From Nocardiopsis potens DSM 45234 (lineage in GTDB: Bacteria; Actinomycetota; Actinomycetes; Streptosporangiales; Streptosporangiaceae): DNA of 55,218 bases. The number at the start of each line of letters is the position of its first letter. The stretch's first letter is position 1. Position numbers and translations under genes: made by a program. Of the stretch, positions 1 to 10,101 are shown in pieces. Under the pieces are notes generated by a model. That model saw only the letters and a program-made list of their open reading frames with translations, was not told the origin of the DNA and searched no databases. Location of the stretch: NCBI RefSeq assembly GCF_000341105.1, contig NZ_ANBB01000043.1, forward strand, positions 1 through 55,218, in the 5' to 3' direction.

Positions 1-264
1 CGCCCCGGCCCCCCCCCCCCCGGCGGGGGTACCGCCGGCAGGGGCGCCCGGCGGGCGCGCGCTTCGGCGGGAGGGTTCACCGCAGGTGCGCCGACCGGCG
101 CGAACGCGCTCCCGCCGGGCCCTGGGATCGGACCGGGGGAGGGGCGGTCGGCCGCGGCGCACGCGCCCGGCGGTGCACGCCGGCGCCGTGCGGCGGCCGC
201 GGAGCCCGCCGCGACCCCGGGCGGACTCCGGACGCGCGCCCGGGCCCTTCCGGCGCAGCACCCC

Positions 265-312
265 TACACTGATCTGTATAGTGCGGGCCCAGGCTAGTTA
301 CACAGACCTGTG
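265..312 (+). promoter_or_regulatory. Promoter and likely operator of the tetR gene
   Basis: TATAGT at 277-282 resembles a sigma-70 -10 hexamer. It lies inside an interrupted repeat with CACT at 267-270 and AGTG at 280-283. A second, perfect inverted repeat, CACAG-AC-CTGTG, is at 301-312, just after the expected transcription start. TetR proteins usually repress their own promoter by binding such palindromes, so autoregulation is inferred. Bases 1-264 are very GC-rich and hold no gene I can support. Confidence 0.45.
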
Positions 313-921
313 AAAGTCAAGGTGGAGTGGGTGCAGCGCGATACGGCGACCGTGCACGACCTGACCCGCGGTGCGCGGCGGATCCTCGAGGTGGCCTCCG
401 ACCTCTTCTACGACCGGGGCATCCACGCGGTGGGCGTGGACACCATCGCCGCCGAGTCCGGGGTGACCAAACGCACCCTCTACAACAACTTCGGCTCCAA
501 GGACGCCCTCGTCGCCACCTACCTGGACAACCGCCACCAGGAGTGGTGGCGGCGCCTGGAGGAGCGCATCGCCGCCGCGGAGCAGCCCCGCGCCCTGGCC
601 TTCTTCGACGTCTACGCCGAGGACGCCCGGACCGTCACCCGCGGCTGCGCCTTCCTCAACGCCGCCGCCGAGCTGCCGGCCGACCACCCGGCGTACGCCA
701 TCATCCGCTACCACAAGCGCTCCATCGAGGAGCGGCTCGGCGAGCTCATCGCCGAGGAGCGCCCCTCGGCGGAGGAGGCGCGCCGCCTGGCGCGGCACCT
801 CTTCCTGCTCCTCGAAGGGGCCTTCGCCCACCAGGGCGTGCACGGCAGGGAGCTGCTGCTCGAAGCACGCGGGATCGCCCGGGGCCTGCTCGCCCCGGGG
901 AGCGCTGACCGGAGTCGCTGA
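310..921 (+). CDS. TetR/AcrR family transcriptional regulator
   Basis: A 203-aa protein with an N-terminal TetR helix-turn-helix at about residues 19-65 (ARRILEVASDLFYDRGIHAV, then DTIAAESGVTKRTLYNNFGS with the typical YxxFxSKDAL ending). The C-terminal half is helical and is expected to bind a ligand and dimerise. Length is normal for the family. The longest start is GTG at 310. GTG at 331 is better placed behind AAGGTGGAG and would give 196 aa and leave the 301-312 palindrome in the leader. No partner gene lies downstream: a repeat element follows. The target is unknown; self-regulation through the upstream palindromes is inferred. Confidence 0.9.
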   Translation: MKVKVEWVQRDTATVHDLTRGARRILEVASDLFYDRGIHAVGVDTIAAESGVTKRTLYNNFGSKDALVATYLDNRHQEWWRRLEERIAAAEQPRALAFFDVYAEDARTVTRGCAFLNAAAELPADHPAYAIIRYHKRSIEERLGELIAEERPSAEEARRLARHLFLLLEGAFAHQGVHGRELLLEARGIARGLLAPGSADRSR

Positions 922-1641
922 CCGGGCCACCGGGCGGACCGCCCCGGCCTCTCCCCGATGCTCTCGACGTCGTCGCCGTCTCAAAGCCGACGGTTTCCAG
1001 CGCCTGTCGCAACACCGCACACCAGAGGAGAGGAGGGGACCGGCCGGTCGGTTGGGCGCGGCGTCTCGCGGAGTGCAGGTCAAGACGGGCGGCGACGGCA
1101 CCGGCAGGGGCGGGGTGCAGGTGGTCGCCCGGGCGCGGCGCCCCACGGGGCGGGGGTTCAAGCGGGCGGCGAGGGCGGCGGTGGGGACCGGCCGGTCGGT
1201 CGGGCGCGGCGCCTCGCGGAGCGAAGGTCAAGGCGGGCGGCGACGGCGGAGGTAGGGGCAGGGTCGGGCGCCTCAGCCGGGTGCGGGCCCCACGGGGCGG
1301 GGGTTCAAGCGGGCGGCGAGGGCGGCGGTGGGAACCGGCCGGTCGGTCCGGTGCGGCGCCTCGCGGAGCGAAGGTCAAGGCGGGCGGCGACGGCGCAGGC
1401 AAGGGCGGGGCGGGGGTGGTCGCCCGGGCGCGGGCCCCACGGGGTGAAGGTTCAAGCGGGCAGCGAAGGCGGGAAGGGGCACCGGCCGGTCGGTCGGGTG
1501 CGGCAGAGCGGGGTGGGGCGACAGGGGTGGTCCGGGGTGGCGAGGCGCCGTTCCCGCGTCGCCCGGGTGGTGTGGCCGGCTGCCCTTGAAACCGCTGCAC
1601 CTCTCTGACCTGGGTGAATACGCAGGGTGATGGTGGGGTGG

Positions 1642-1947
1642 GGTGCCCTGCGCACCGCGAGAGCACCCCGGTGATTCCCGGGCGCGCATCCCGGCCCGGA
1701 ACAGGCCCCTAGAGGCCCGGATCGCCCCGGTCAGGCCGGTGATCGGGGGTTCGAGCCGCCCGGAAGACCGGAAGGCAGGGGGCCGGAACCCGGGCAGGGG
1801 CGGCACGGAGGCGAGATGTCGCATTCATCCCTCCGCAAGGCCCCGTCTTGGCCACTCTGGGTGATTGACGAGGGGGCAATGGGGGCCTCAGGGCTTACTA
1901 CTCGCTGGTAGATGTAACTGGGGTGCTCTCGCGGTGCGCAGGGCGCC
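1642..1947. repeat. Core of repeat element copy 1 with 28-bp inverted repeats
   Basis: The arm at 1642-1669 (GGTGCCCTGCGCACCGC...) is the reverse complement of 1920-1947 at 27 of 28 positions; the one difference is a T opposite G. The arms are separated by 250 bases. The same arms with the same 250-base separation occur at 40036-40341. A 23-base AT-richer motif (TTACTAC...GATGTAA, 1895-1917) sits just before the right arm in both copies. Conserved spacing suggests a folded RNA or a recombination or protein-binding structure. No function is known to me. Confidence 0.75.
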
Positions 1948-2404
1948 CCCGCTCCCGCCCGTTCCCCGCCGCAAACCGGGCATAGGGGATAAGGCCCCTC
2001 CTGGTGGGCGCGGGCCGGGCCGGTGAACGCGGCGCCCGACCCTCTACCGCCCTCGCCGCCTGCTTGGACCTTCGCTCTGCGGGGCGCCGCGCCGGACCGA
2101 CCGGCCGGTCCCCCTCCCGCCTTCGCCGCCCGCTTTAAGCCCAACCTCGTGAGGCCCGACACGCGGGCGATCGCCTCCGGCCGGCCCTACCGTTGCCGTC
2201 GCCGCCGGTCTGAACCTGCACCCTGTGGGGCGCCGCGCCGGACCGACCGGCCGGTCCCCTCTCTGCCTTCGCTGCCCGCCTTAAGCCCGACTTCCTGGGG
2301 CGCTGTACCCGACCGACCGGCCGGTCCCCTCCCTGCCCTCGCCGCCCGTCTTGACCTTCGCTCCGTGGGGCGCCGTGCTTGACCGACCGGCTGGTGCCCC
2401 TCCT

Positions 2405-2432
2405 CCGGCCGCCCGGCCGCCCGGGCGGCCGG
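2405..2432. repeat. Perfect hairpin at the right edge of repeat element copy 1
   Basis: CCGGCCGCCCGG, loop CCGC, then CCGGGCGGCCGG: a 12-bp stem with a 4-base loop. It comes right after the last inverted half-unit and before the mscS promoter region. It may insulate mscS from transcription through the repeats. Confidence 0.55.
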
Positions 2433-2479
2433 AGCGCGCGGGCATCGGGGTGCCGGTGCCCGGTGCGGTTCCGCCCGCT

Positions 2480-2509
2480 TTGACCCGCGCGGAGCACCGC
2501 ACGTACCGT
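2480..2509 (+). promoter_or_regulatory. Possible mscS promoter
   Basis: TTGACC (2480-2485) and TACCGT (2504-2509), spaced 18 bp, lie 40 bp before the GTG start. The -10 match is weak. Confidence 0.35.
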
Positions 2510-2548
2510 CTTCCCCGGTCATCCGTCGAGCGGAGTGGAGCCTCACCC

Positions 2549-3523
2549 GTGTCCTCCGAAGTGCTGAACAGTGGCGCCGCAGTCCAGGCGGCCGCCGTCC
2601 CCGACTGGGTCGGGGCCAACGCGGAGCTGCTGGTCGGCGTCCCGCTGCGGATCCTGTTGATCGTCCTCGGCGCGTTCGCCGTGCGGGCCGTGGCCAGGCG
2701 CGCGATCTCCCGCGCCGTGGAGCGCATCCTGCAGCCCTCGGAGAAGGAGGGCGGGCCGCGCCGGTCCCCGCGCGGCCCCGCCGTCCTGCAGCGCGACACC
2801 TCCCGGGCGGCCGAGCGGCGCCAGCAGCGCGCCCGCACCATCGGCTCGGTGCTCACCAGCTTCGTGACCATCGTCATCGCGGCGACGGCCCTGGCGATGG
2901 TCCTCGACCAGATCGGCATCGCCCTCGGCCCGCTGCTGGCCAGCGCCGGCGTGGTCGGCCTGGCGATCGGCTTCGGCGCGCAGAGCCTCGTCGCCGACTA
3001 CCTGGCCGGCATGCTCATCATGGTCGAGGACCAGTACGGCGTCGGCGACTCGGTCGACCTGGGCGAGGCGGTCGGCACGGTGGAGAACGTGGGCCTGCGG
3101 CTGACCCAGGTCCGCGACCTCAACGGCGGCCTGTGGCACATCCGCAACGGCGAGATCCTCCGGGTCCGCAACGACAGCCAGGACTGGGCCCGCGCCGTCC
3201 TCGACGTCTCCGTGGCCTACGAGTCCGACCTGGAGAAGGTCTACACCGTCCTGGAGGAGACCGGCCGCGCCCTGCACAAGGACCCGGCGTTCGAGGGGAT
3301 CCTGCTGGAGGAGCCGGCGATCTGGGGCGTGCAGTCCCTGGACGCCGACGGCGTCGTCGTCCGGATGGCGGTCAGGACCGCCCCGCTGGAGCAGTGGGGC
3401 GTCACCCGCGAGCTGCGCCGCCGGGTCAAGGAGTCCCTCGACGCCTCGGGCATCGAGATCCCCTTCCCGCAGCGCACCGTCCGGATGCGCACCGAGGGCG
3501 CGGACGGCGCCCCCGTCGCCTGA
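2549..3523 (+). CDS. MscS-family mechanosensitive ion channel
   Basis: A 324-aa inner-membrane channel of the small-conductance mechanosensitive family, which opens under membrane tension to release solutes. A first membrane helix (about residues 28-45, RILLIVLGAFAVRAVARR) is followed by a basic linker. A second helix (TIGSVLTSFVTIVIAATALA) leads into the Gly/Ala-rich pore helix GPLLASAGVVGLAIGFGAQS. The beta domain follows (DQYGVGDSVDLGEAVGTVEN), then a C-terminal alpha/beta domain. The GTG at 2549 has GGAGTGGAG 8 bases upstream and excludes the repeat-derived open frame further upstream. Three hairpins follow the stop codon. Confidence 0.9.
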   Translation: MSSEVLNSGAAVQAAAVPDWVGANAELLVGVPLRILLIVLGAFAVRAVARRAISRAVERILQPSEKEGGPRRSPRGPAVLQRDTSRAAERRQQRARTIGSVLTSFVTIVIAATALAMVLDQIGIALGPLLASAGVVGLAIGFGAQSLVADYLAGMLIMVEDQYGVGDSVDLGEAVGTVENVGLRLTQVRDLNGGLWHIRNGEILRVRNDSQDWARAVLDVSVAYESDLEKVYTVLEETGRALHKDPAFEGILLEEPAIWGVQSLDADGVVVRMAVRTAPLEQWGVTRELRRRVKESLDASGIEIPFPQRTVRMRTEGADGAPVA

Positions 3524-3540
3524 ATCGCTGCCGGGGAAGG

Positions 3541-3575
3541 GGCGGCCGGCAGCGGACGACGCGCCGCCGGCCGCC
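3541..3575. terminator. Hairpin after mscS
   Basis: GGCGGCCGGC (3541-3550) pairs with GCCGGCCGCC (3566-3575). Partial pairing extends it outward (GGGGAAG with CTCCCC). It is 17 bp past the stop codon. Confidence 0.55.
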
Positions 3576-3580
3576 CTCCC

Positions 3581-3644
3581 CGATGATCTTGACGCTGCGG
3601 CCCTGTCGGAGCGCTCCGACAGGGCCGCAGCGTCAAGATCATCG
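3581..3644. repeat. Perfect 64-bp palindrome: solo form of the element's terminal repeats
   Basis: CGATGATCTTGACGCTGCGG... reads identically on both strands over all 64 bases (two 32-base halves, no loop). Each half closely matches the terminal repeats that bound repeat element copy 2 (39055-39087 and 41045-41077). As RNA it would form a very strong hairpin downstream of mscS, so it may act as a bidirectional terminator. As DNA it looks like two terminal inverted repeats with no cargo. Confidence 0.9.
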
Positions 3645-3665
3645 CCCGGTCCCGCACCGCCGGGA

Positions 3666-3690
3666 GGCCCGGCCCCGCAGGGGCCGGGCC
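3666..3690. terminator. Hairpin between mscS and the lipoprotein gene
   Basis: GGCCCGGCCCC, loop GCA, GGGGCCGGGCC: a perfect 11-bp stem. It is the third hairpin in a row after mscS and precedes the next gene's promoter region. Confidence 0.55.
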
Positions 3691-3780
3691 GTCCGCGTTT
3701 CCGGCATATGCCGATCCCTCCCCGTCGGCCGCTCCTCTAGGGTTCTGGGGACGGTACCGAAACAGACGGAGGGAAGTGCG

Positions 3781-4215
3781 ATGCCCCGTTCGAGTGAAGG
3801 ATTCCGGTTCCGGCCGCCCGGGTGGACGGCGCTCGCGGTCATCGCGGTGCTGGCCTCCGGCGCGGCCTGCTCCGGTGCGGACGGGGCCGACGAAGAGCCG
3901 GGGAGCGCCCCGGAGGCCGGGGACTCGGCCCAGGCCTCCGAACCGCCGCAGGCCGACGAGGAGTCGCTCCAGGCCTTCGCCGAGGACTACGTCGAGGCGC
4001 TGAACGGCGAGGACCAGGGCGCCGCCGACGGAATGGCCTGCGGCGGGGAGTCGACGCTCCACTCGATCTTCTCCGGACCCGACCGGACCTGGGAGCTGAC
4101 GAGCGTCCACTTCGACACCGAAGGGTCGTCGTCCGCGGTGATGACCGGCCCGGGAGGGACGGAATCGGGCTTCACCGCCCGGTTCGAGGACGGCGAGTGG
4201 TGCTCCGAGCAGTAG
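3781..4215 (+). CDS. Putative small lipoprotein
   Basis: A 144-aa exported protein. The N-terminus is RFRPPGWTALAVIAVLASGAACSG, a signal peptide whose Cys at about residue 30 (GAAC) could be a lipidation site, although the lipobox is weak. A low-complexity acidic linker rich in Glu, Ala, Gly and Ser follows. The C-terminal region, EDYVEALNGEDQGAADGMAC then a beta-rich stretch, recalls small NTF2-like secreted domains; that is only a resemblance. Two Cys in the mature part may pair. GGAGGGA lies 7 bases before the ATG. The gene appears monocistronic. Confidence 0.75.
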   Translation: MPRSSEGFRFRPPGWTALAVIAVLASGAACSGADGADEEPGSAPEAGDSAQASEPPQADEESLQAFAEDYVEALNGEDQGAADGMACGGESTLHSIFSGPDRTWELTSVHFDTEGSSSAVMTGPGGTESGFTARFEDGEWCSEQ

Positions 4216-4269
4216 CCGAGCGGTAGCGGTGCGCACCGCCCGGCCCCCGTGCCCCGGGCGCGGAGGCCG

Positions 4270-4286
4270 GGCCCCGAAGCGGGGCC
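4270..4286. terminator. Short hairpin after the lipoprotein gene
   Basis: GGCCCCG, loop AAG, CGGGGCC: a 7-bp GC stem, 54 bp after the stop codon. Confidence 0.4.
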
Positions 4287-4341
4287 GCCGCTCGGCGCCC
4301 GTCCCGGCCGCGTCCGTATCCGGCCGTGCTTCCGTGCTCTC

Positions 4342-4370
4342 TTGAGAACGGCCGTCCGCCGACGTAGCTT
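4342..4370 (+). promoter_or_regulatory. Possible promoter of the small secreted protein gene
   Basis: TTGAGA (4342-4347) and TAGCTT (4365-4370) are separated by exactly 17 bp. This leaves a leader of about 120 bases before the ATG at 4500. Confidence 0.35.
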
Positions 4371-4499
4371 CGCCGGGGTAGAGCGGCGCTTCTCACCGCC
4401 GGGCCCGCGGGGCCGGGACGGGAGCCGGGCGGCCCCGACCCGCCCTCCCGCCGGAGGAGCGCCGCCCGGGATCGGGGAGCGGACGAAGGGACCTGGAAC

Positions 4500-4772
4500 A
4501 TGCGGATCCGCCGGGCGATCGCCGCCGTGGCCTGCACCGCCTCACTCGCCGGACTCGCGGGCATCGCGGCCGGGGCCCCCGCGCAGGCGGGGGAGAAGGA
4601 CTGCGTCGCCTACCTGGACAAGACGGGGTACACGATCGGCCAGGGCATCAAGACCGGATGCAGGGAGGCGGTCGGCAAGGACGGGGACGTGGAGGCCTGC
4701 TTCGCGATCCTGGTGAAGTCGAGGGTCAAGGAGGCTCACGCCAAGGAGGCCTGCAGGCTGGGGCAGGGCTGA
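4500..4772 (+). CDS. Small secreted four-cysteine protein of unknown function
   Basis: A 90-aa protein with a clear Sec signal peptide (MRIRRAIAAVACTASLAGLA...) and a probable signal-peptidase site after APAQA. The mature part is about 60 residues and has four Cys (in KDCVAYL, TGCREA, EACFAIL and EACRLG), enough for two disulfides. I do not recognise the family. The start has GAAGGGA about 10 bases upstream. It is convergent with the geosmin synthase gene. Confidence 0.75.
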   Translation: MRIRRAIAAVACTASLAGLAGIAAGAPAQAGEKDCVAYLDKTGYTIGQGIKTGCREAVGKDGDVEACFAILVKSRVKEAHAKEACRLGQG

Positions 4773-4823
4773 CGCCGCGGCCGCGGAGGCCGCCGGAGCG
4801 GCACCGGGAAGGGTCACCGGAGC

Positions 4824-4842
4824 GGGGCGCCGGGGGCGCCCC
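4824..4842. terminator. Bidirectional terminator hairpin
   Basis: GGGGCGCC, loop GGG, GGCGCCCC: an 8-bp perfect stem between two convergent genes. Confidence 0.5.
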
Positions 4843-4853
4843 GGCGCCCGAGC

Positions 4854-7244
<2,391 letters not shown>

Positions 7245-7291
7245 ATGGTCTGCGTCACACCCGTGGCGGGTCCTTCCGGGCAGGAGGCGCG

Positions 7292-8317
7292 ATGGCGGAG
7301 CAGCAGGAGCGGATGCCGGTCATGGCCGACGTCGCGCGGCTCGCGGGGGTCTCCCACCAGACGGTCTCCCGGGTGCTCAACGACCACCCCAACGTCCGGG
7401 CCGAGACCCGGGAGCGGGTCCTGGCGGCCATCGGCGAGCTCGGCTACCGGCGGAACAGTTCGGCCCGCGCCCTGGTCACCCGGCGCACCGGGGTGATCGG
7501 CGTGGTCGCCTTCGCCACCACCCACTACGGCCCGGCGCGCACCCTGACCGGGATCGAGCACGCCGCCCGCGCCGCCGGCTACTTCGTCAGCGTGGTCACC
7601 CTGAACGAGGTGACCCGGAGCGAGGTCCGCGAGGCGATGGAGCACCTCGCCCGCCAGGCGGTGGAGGGCTACGTCGTCATCGCGCCGAAGCGGGCGGTGA
7701 TCGAGGCGATGCCGGAATGGGCCGGCGGCGCCCCGGTGGTGGCCGTCGAGGGCGGCGAGGCGCCGGACCTCCCGGTGGTCTGCGTGGACCAGCGCGGCGG
7801 CGCCCACCAGGCCACCCGCCACCTGCTGGACCTGGGGCACCGCACGGTCGCCCATATCGCCGGGCCGCGGGACTGGCTGGAGGCCGAGGAGCGGGTCGCC
7901 GGGTGGCGGCGGGCCCTGGAGGAGGCCGGCGCGCCGGCGGCGGAGCCGCGCTACGGGGACTGGCGCCCGCGGTCGGGGTACGAGATCGGCCGGGCGATGG
8001 CGGCCGAGGGGGCCCTGCCCTCGGCCGTGTTCGTCGCCAACGACCAGATGGCCCTCGGGGTGCTGCGGGCGCTGGCGGAGCGGGGTCTGCGCGTCCCCGA
8101 GGACGTCGGGGTCGTCGGGTTCGACGACGTCCCCGAGGCGGAGTTCTACTCTCCGCCGCTCACCACGGTGGCCCAGGACTTCACCGAGGTGGGGGAGCGG
8201 GCCATCCGGGTCCTGGTCGACCTGCTGGGGGGCGGGGGAGCGGCCGGGCCCCCGGCCCGCGAGGTCGTGCACGCGCACATGGTGGTCCGGTCCAGCTGCG
8301 GCGCGGTCCGCAGGTGA
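7292..8317 (+). CDS. LacI family regulator of L-arabinose use
   Basis: A 341-aa LacI/GalR repressor. The N-terminal helix-turn-helix is at about residues 10-35 (MADVARLAGVSHQTVSRVLN), followed by the hinge helix. A periplasmic-binding-protein-like effector domain runs from GVIGVVAFATTHYGP to the end, with DQMALGVLRAL and GVVGFDD as typical core strands. The ATG at 7292 follows GGAGG by 5 bases and gives the standard short pre-HTH tail; the longer open frame reads through the operator. The gene is 24 bp upstream of araB. Palindromes at 7231-7244 and 8353-8366 are its likely sites. Induction by arabinose or an arabinoside is inferred from context. Confidence 0.92.
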   Translation: MAEQQERMPVMADVARLAGVSHQTVSRVLNDHPNVRAETRERVLAAIGELGYRRNSSARALVTRRTGVIGVVAFATTHYGPARTLTGIEHAARAAGYFVSVVTLNEVTRSEVREAMEHLARQAVEGYVVIAPKRAVIEAMPEWAGGAPVVAVEGGEAPDLPVVCVDQRGGAHQATRHLLDLGHRTVAHIAGPRDWLEAEERVAGWRRALEEAGAPAAEPRYGDWRPRSGYEIGRAMAAEGALPSAVFVANDQMALGVLRALAERGLRVPEDVGVVGFDDVPEAEFYSPPLTTVAQDFTEVGERAIRVLVDLLGGGGAAGPPAREVVHAHMVVRSSCGAVRR

Positions 8318-8341
8318 TCCGAATACGTTCGAGGAGCCCTG

Positions 8342-10042
8342 GTGAGTACGGTTGTTAACGCTAACAATCCCGATCCGGTGGTGGTCGGGGTGGACTTCGG
8401 CACCCTCTCCGGGCGCGCGGTGGTGGTGCGCGTCCGCGACGGTGCCGAACTCGGCACGGCGGTGCACGCCTACCCGCACGCCGTGCTGACCGACCGCCTC
8501 CCCGCCGCGCCGGACGGCCCCGGCCTGCCGCCCGACACCGCCCTGCAGGTCCCCGAGGACTACCGGGAGGTGCTCCGCCGCGCGGTCCCGGCCGCGCTCG
8601 CCGACGCCGGCACCGACCCCCGGCGGGTCATCGGGATCGGCACCGACTTCACCGCGTGCACCGTCATGCCGACCACCGCGGACGGCACCCCGCTGTGCGA
8701 GCTGCCCGGCCTGGCCGGCCGGCCGCACGCCTACCCCAAGCTCTGGCGGCACCACGCCGCCCAGCCCGAGGCCGACGAGATCAACGCGCTCGCCGAGGAG
8801 CGCGGTGAGCCCTGGCTGAGCCGGTACGGCGGCCGGATCTCCGCGGAGTGGGAGCTGGCCAAGGGCCTGCAGGTGCTCCGCGAGGACCCCGCGGTCTACG
8901 CCCGCACCGACCGCTGGATCGAGGCGGCCGACTGGATCGTGTGGCAGCTGTGCGGCCGGGAGACGCGCAACGCCTGCACCGCCGGGTACAAGGGCGTCCA
9001 CCAGGACGGCCGCTGGCCCTCCCGCGGCTACCTGGCCGCGCTGGACCCGCGCTTCGCCGGCTTCGCCGAGGAGAAGATCGCCCACCCGCTGTCCCGGCTG
9101 GGCGGGCGGGCCGGCGGGCTGTCCGCCCGCGCGGCCGCCCGGACCGGCCTGCCGGAGGGGATCGCGGTGGCGGTGGGCAACGTCGACGCGCACGTCACCG
9201 CGGCCGCCGCGGACACCGTGCGGCCCGGCGAGATGCTCGCGGTGATGGGCACCAGCACCTGCCATGTGATGAACGCCGACCCGGCCGAGGGGCCCCCGGC
9301 CGAGGTGCCGGGCATGTGCGGGGTGGTGCACGGCGGCATCACCCCCGGCCTGTGGGGCTACGAGGCCGGGCAGAGCGGGGTCGGCGACCTCTTCGCCTGG
9401 TGCGCCGACCACTTCGGCGGCGCCCTGGAGGAGGAGGCCCGGGCCGCCGGGACCTCCGTGCACGACCTGCTCTCCGCCCGGGCCGCCCGCCGGCCGGTGG
9501 GCGCGCACGGCCTGGTCGCCCTGGACTGGCACAGCGGGAACCGGTCGGTCCTGGTCGACCACGACCTGTCCGGCGTCATCGCCGGCCTCACCCTGGCCAC
9601 CCGGCCCGAGGACGTCTACCGGGCGCTGGTGGAGGCGACCGCCTTCGGCGCCCGCACGATCACGGACGCCTTCGAGGGCGCCGGGGTGCCGGTCCGCGGG
9701 TTCACCGTCGCCGGCGGCCTCAAGCGCAACCCCTTCGTCATGCAGGTCTACGCCGACGTGCTCGGCCGCCCGCTGCACATCGCCGACTCCGACCAGGGCC
9801 CGGCGCTGGGCTCGGCGATCCACGCGGCGGTCGCGGCCGGCGCCTACCCGGACATCACCGAGGCCGCCGCCGCGATGGGCGGCCGCACCCGCGACGCGGT
9901 CCGGCCCGATCCCGGCCGGAGCGCCGCCTACGACCGGCTCTACGCCGTCTACACCGAGCTGCACGACCACTTCGGCCGGGGCGGCAGCGCGGCGCTGCAC
10001 CGGCTGCGCGCGCTGCGCAACGAGGCCCTGGCCGCCGGGTGA
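8342..10042 (+). CDS. araB: L-ribulokinase AraB
   Basis: A 566-aa FGGY-family sugar kinase that phosphorylates L-ribulose to L-ribulose 5-phosphate in the cytoplasm. The N-terminal phosphate loop is VVGVDFGTLSGRAVVV. AraB hallmarks include GIGTDFTACT, HAYPKLWRHHAA, YGGRISAEWELAKGLQV, EAADWIVWQL and GYKGVHQDG. The C-terminal FGGY domain contains VMGTSTCHVM, LDWHSGNRS and TVAGGLKRNPFVMQVYADV. The GTG start follows GAGGAG by 5 bases. A LacI-type operator lies over codons 4-9 (8353-8366), so bound repressor would block the very beginning of the gene. It is first in araB-araD-araA. Confidence 0.96.
   Translation: MSTVVNANNPDPVVVGVDFGTLSGRAVVVRVRDGAELGTAVHAYPHAVLTDRLPAAPDGPGLPPDTALQVPEDYREVLRRAVPAALADAGTDPRRVIGIGTDFTACTVMPTTADGTPLCELPGLAGRPHAYPKLWRHHAAQPEADEINALAEERGEPWLSRYGGRISAEWELAKGLQVLREDPAVYARTDRWIEAADWIVWQLCGRETRNACTAGYKGVHQDGRWPSRGYLAALDPRFAGFAEEKIAHPLSRLGGRAGGLSARAAARTGLPEGIAVAVGNVDAHVTAAAADTVRPGEMLAVMGTSTCHVMNADPAEGPPAEVPGMCGVVHGGITPGLWGYEAGQSGVGDLFAWCADHFGGALEEEARAAGTSVHDLLSARAARRPVGAHGLVALDWHSGNRSVLVDHDLSGVIAGLTLATRPEDVYRALVEATAFGARTITDAFEGAGVPVRGFTVAGGLKRNPFVMQVYADVLGRPLHIADSDQGPALGSAIHAAVAAGAYPDITEAAAAMGGRTRDAVRPDPGRSAAYDRLYAVYTELHDHFGRGGSAALHRLRALRNEALAAG
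8353..8366. promoter_or_regulatory. LacI-type operator overlapping the araB start
   Basis: TGTTAACGCTAACA differs by one base from the upstream palindrome TGTTAGCGCTAACA. It lies inside the araB coding sequence, 11 bp after the GTG. It is the likely roadblock operator for araBDA. Confidence 0.78.
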
Positions 10043-10101
10043 GCCCCCGCGCCCCCGCCCCGCCCCCGATCCAGGAGAAGCCGACCCCGGAGAAGGAGAC
10101 C

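Larger units (their letters stand above)
956..2432. repeat. Non-coding composite repeat element, copy 1 (right terminal repeat missing)
   Basis: This gene-free stretch is homologous, block by block, to 39055-41077. The left end at 956-989 is a diverged version of the terminal repeat CGATGATCTTGACGCTGCGG. It is followed by a shared segment (ACCGCACACCAGAGGAGAGG near 1012). Then come about four tandem units in plus orientation (anchors CCGGTCGG at about 1040, 1188, 1335 and 1482; period 147-148). A core of roughly 450 bp follows (1570-2020). About two units in opposite orientation end at about 2402. The right end is a 12-bp-stem hairpin (2405-2432), not the terminal repeat found in copy 2. Open frames here are by-products of a GC-rich repeat. 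Confidence 0.85.

Noticed and set aside
86-313. 75-aa ORF before tetR
   Set aside because: The translation is almost all Arg/Pro, there is no ribosome site, and it overlaps the promoter and operator region.
1040-1560. CRISPR-like or coding tandem repeats
   Set aside because: Units of about 147 bp are adjacent with no unique spacers, and open frames exist in several phases at once. A protein repeat would keep one frame, but the 146-bp and 147-bp steps differ in frame.
746-1824. Minus-strand ORFs over the first repeat element
   Set aside because: They have Pro/Arg/Ala-rich low-complexity translations with no ribosome sites and continue through the repeat units in several frames, so they are products of GC-rich DNA without stops.
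1895-1917. tRNA or attachment-site fragment in the element core
   Set aside because: The short AT-richer motif has no cloverleaf or tRNA 3'-end pattern, and no integrase gene is near either copy.
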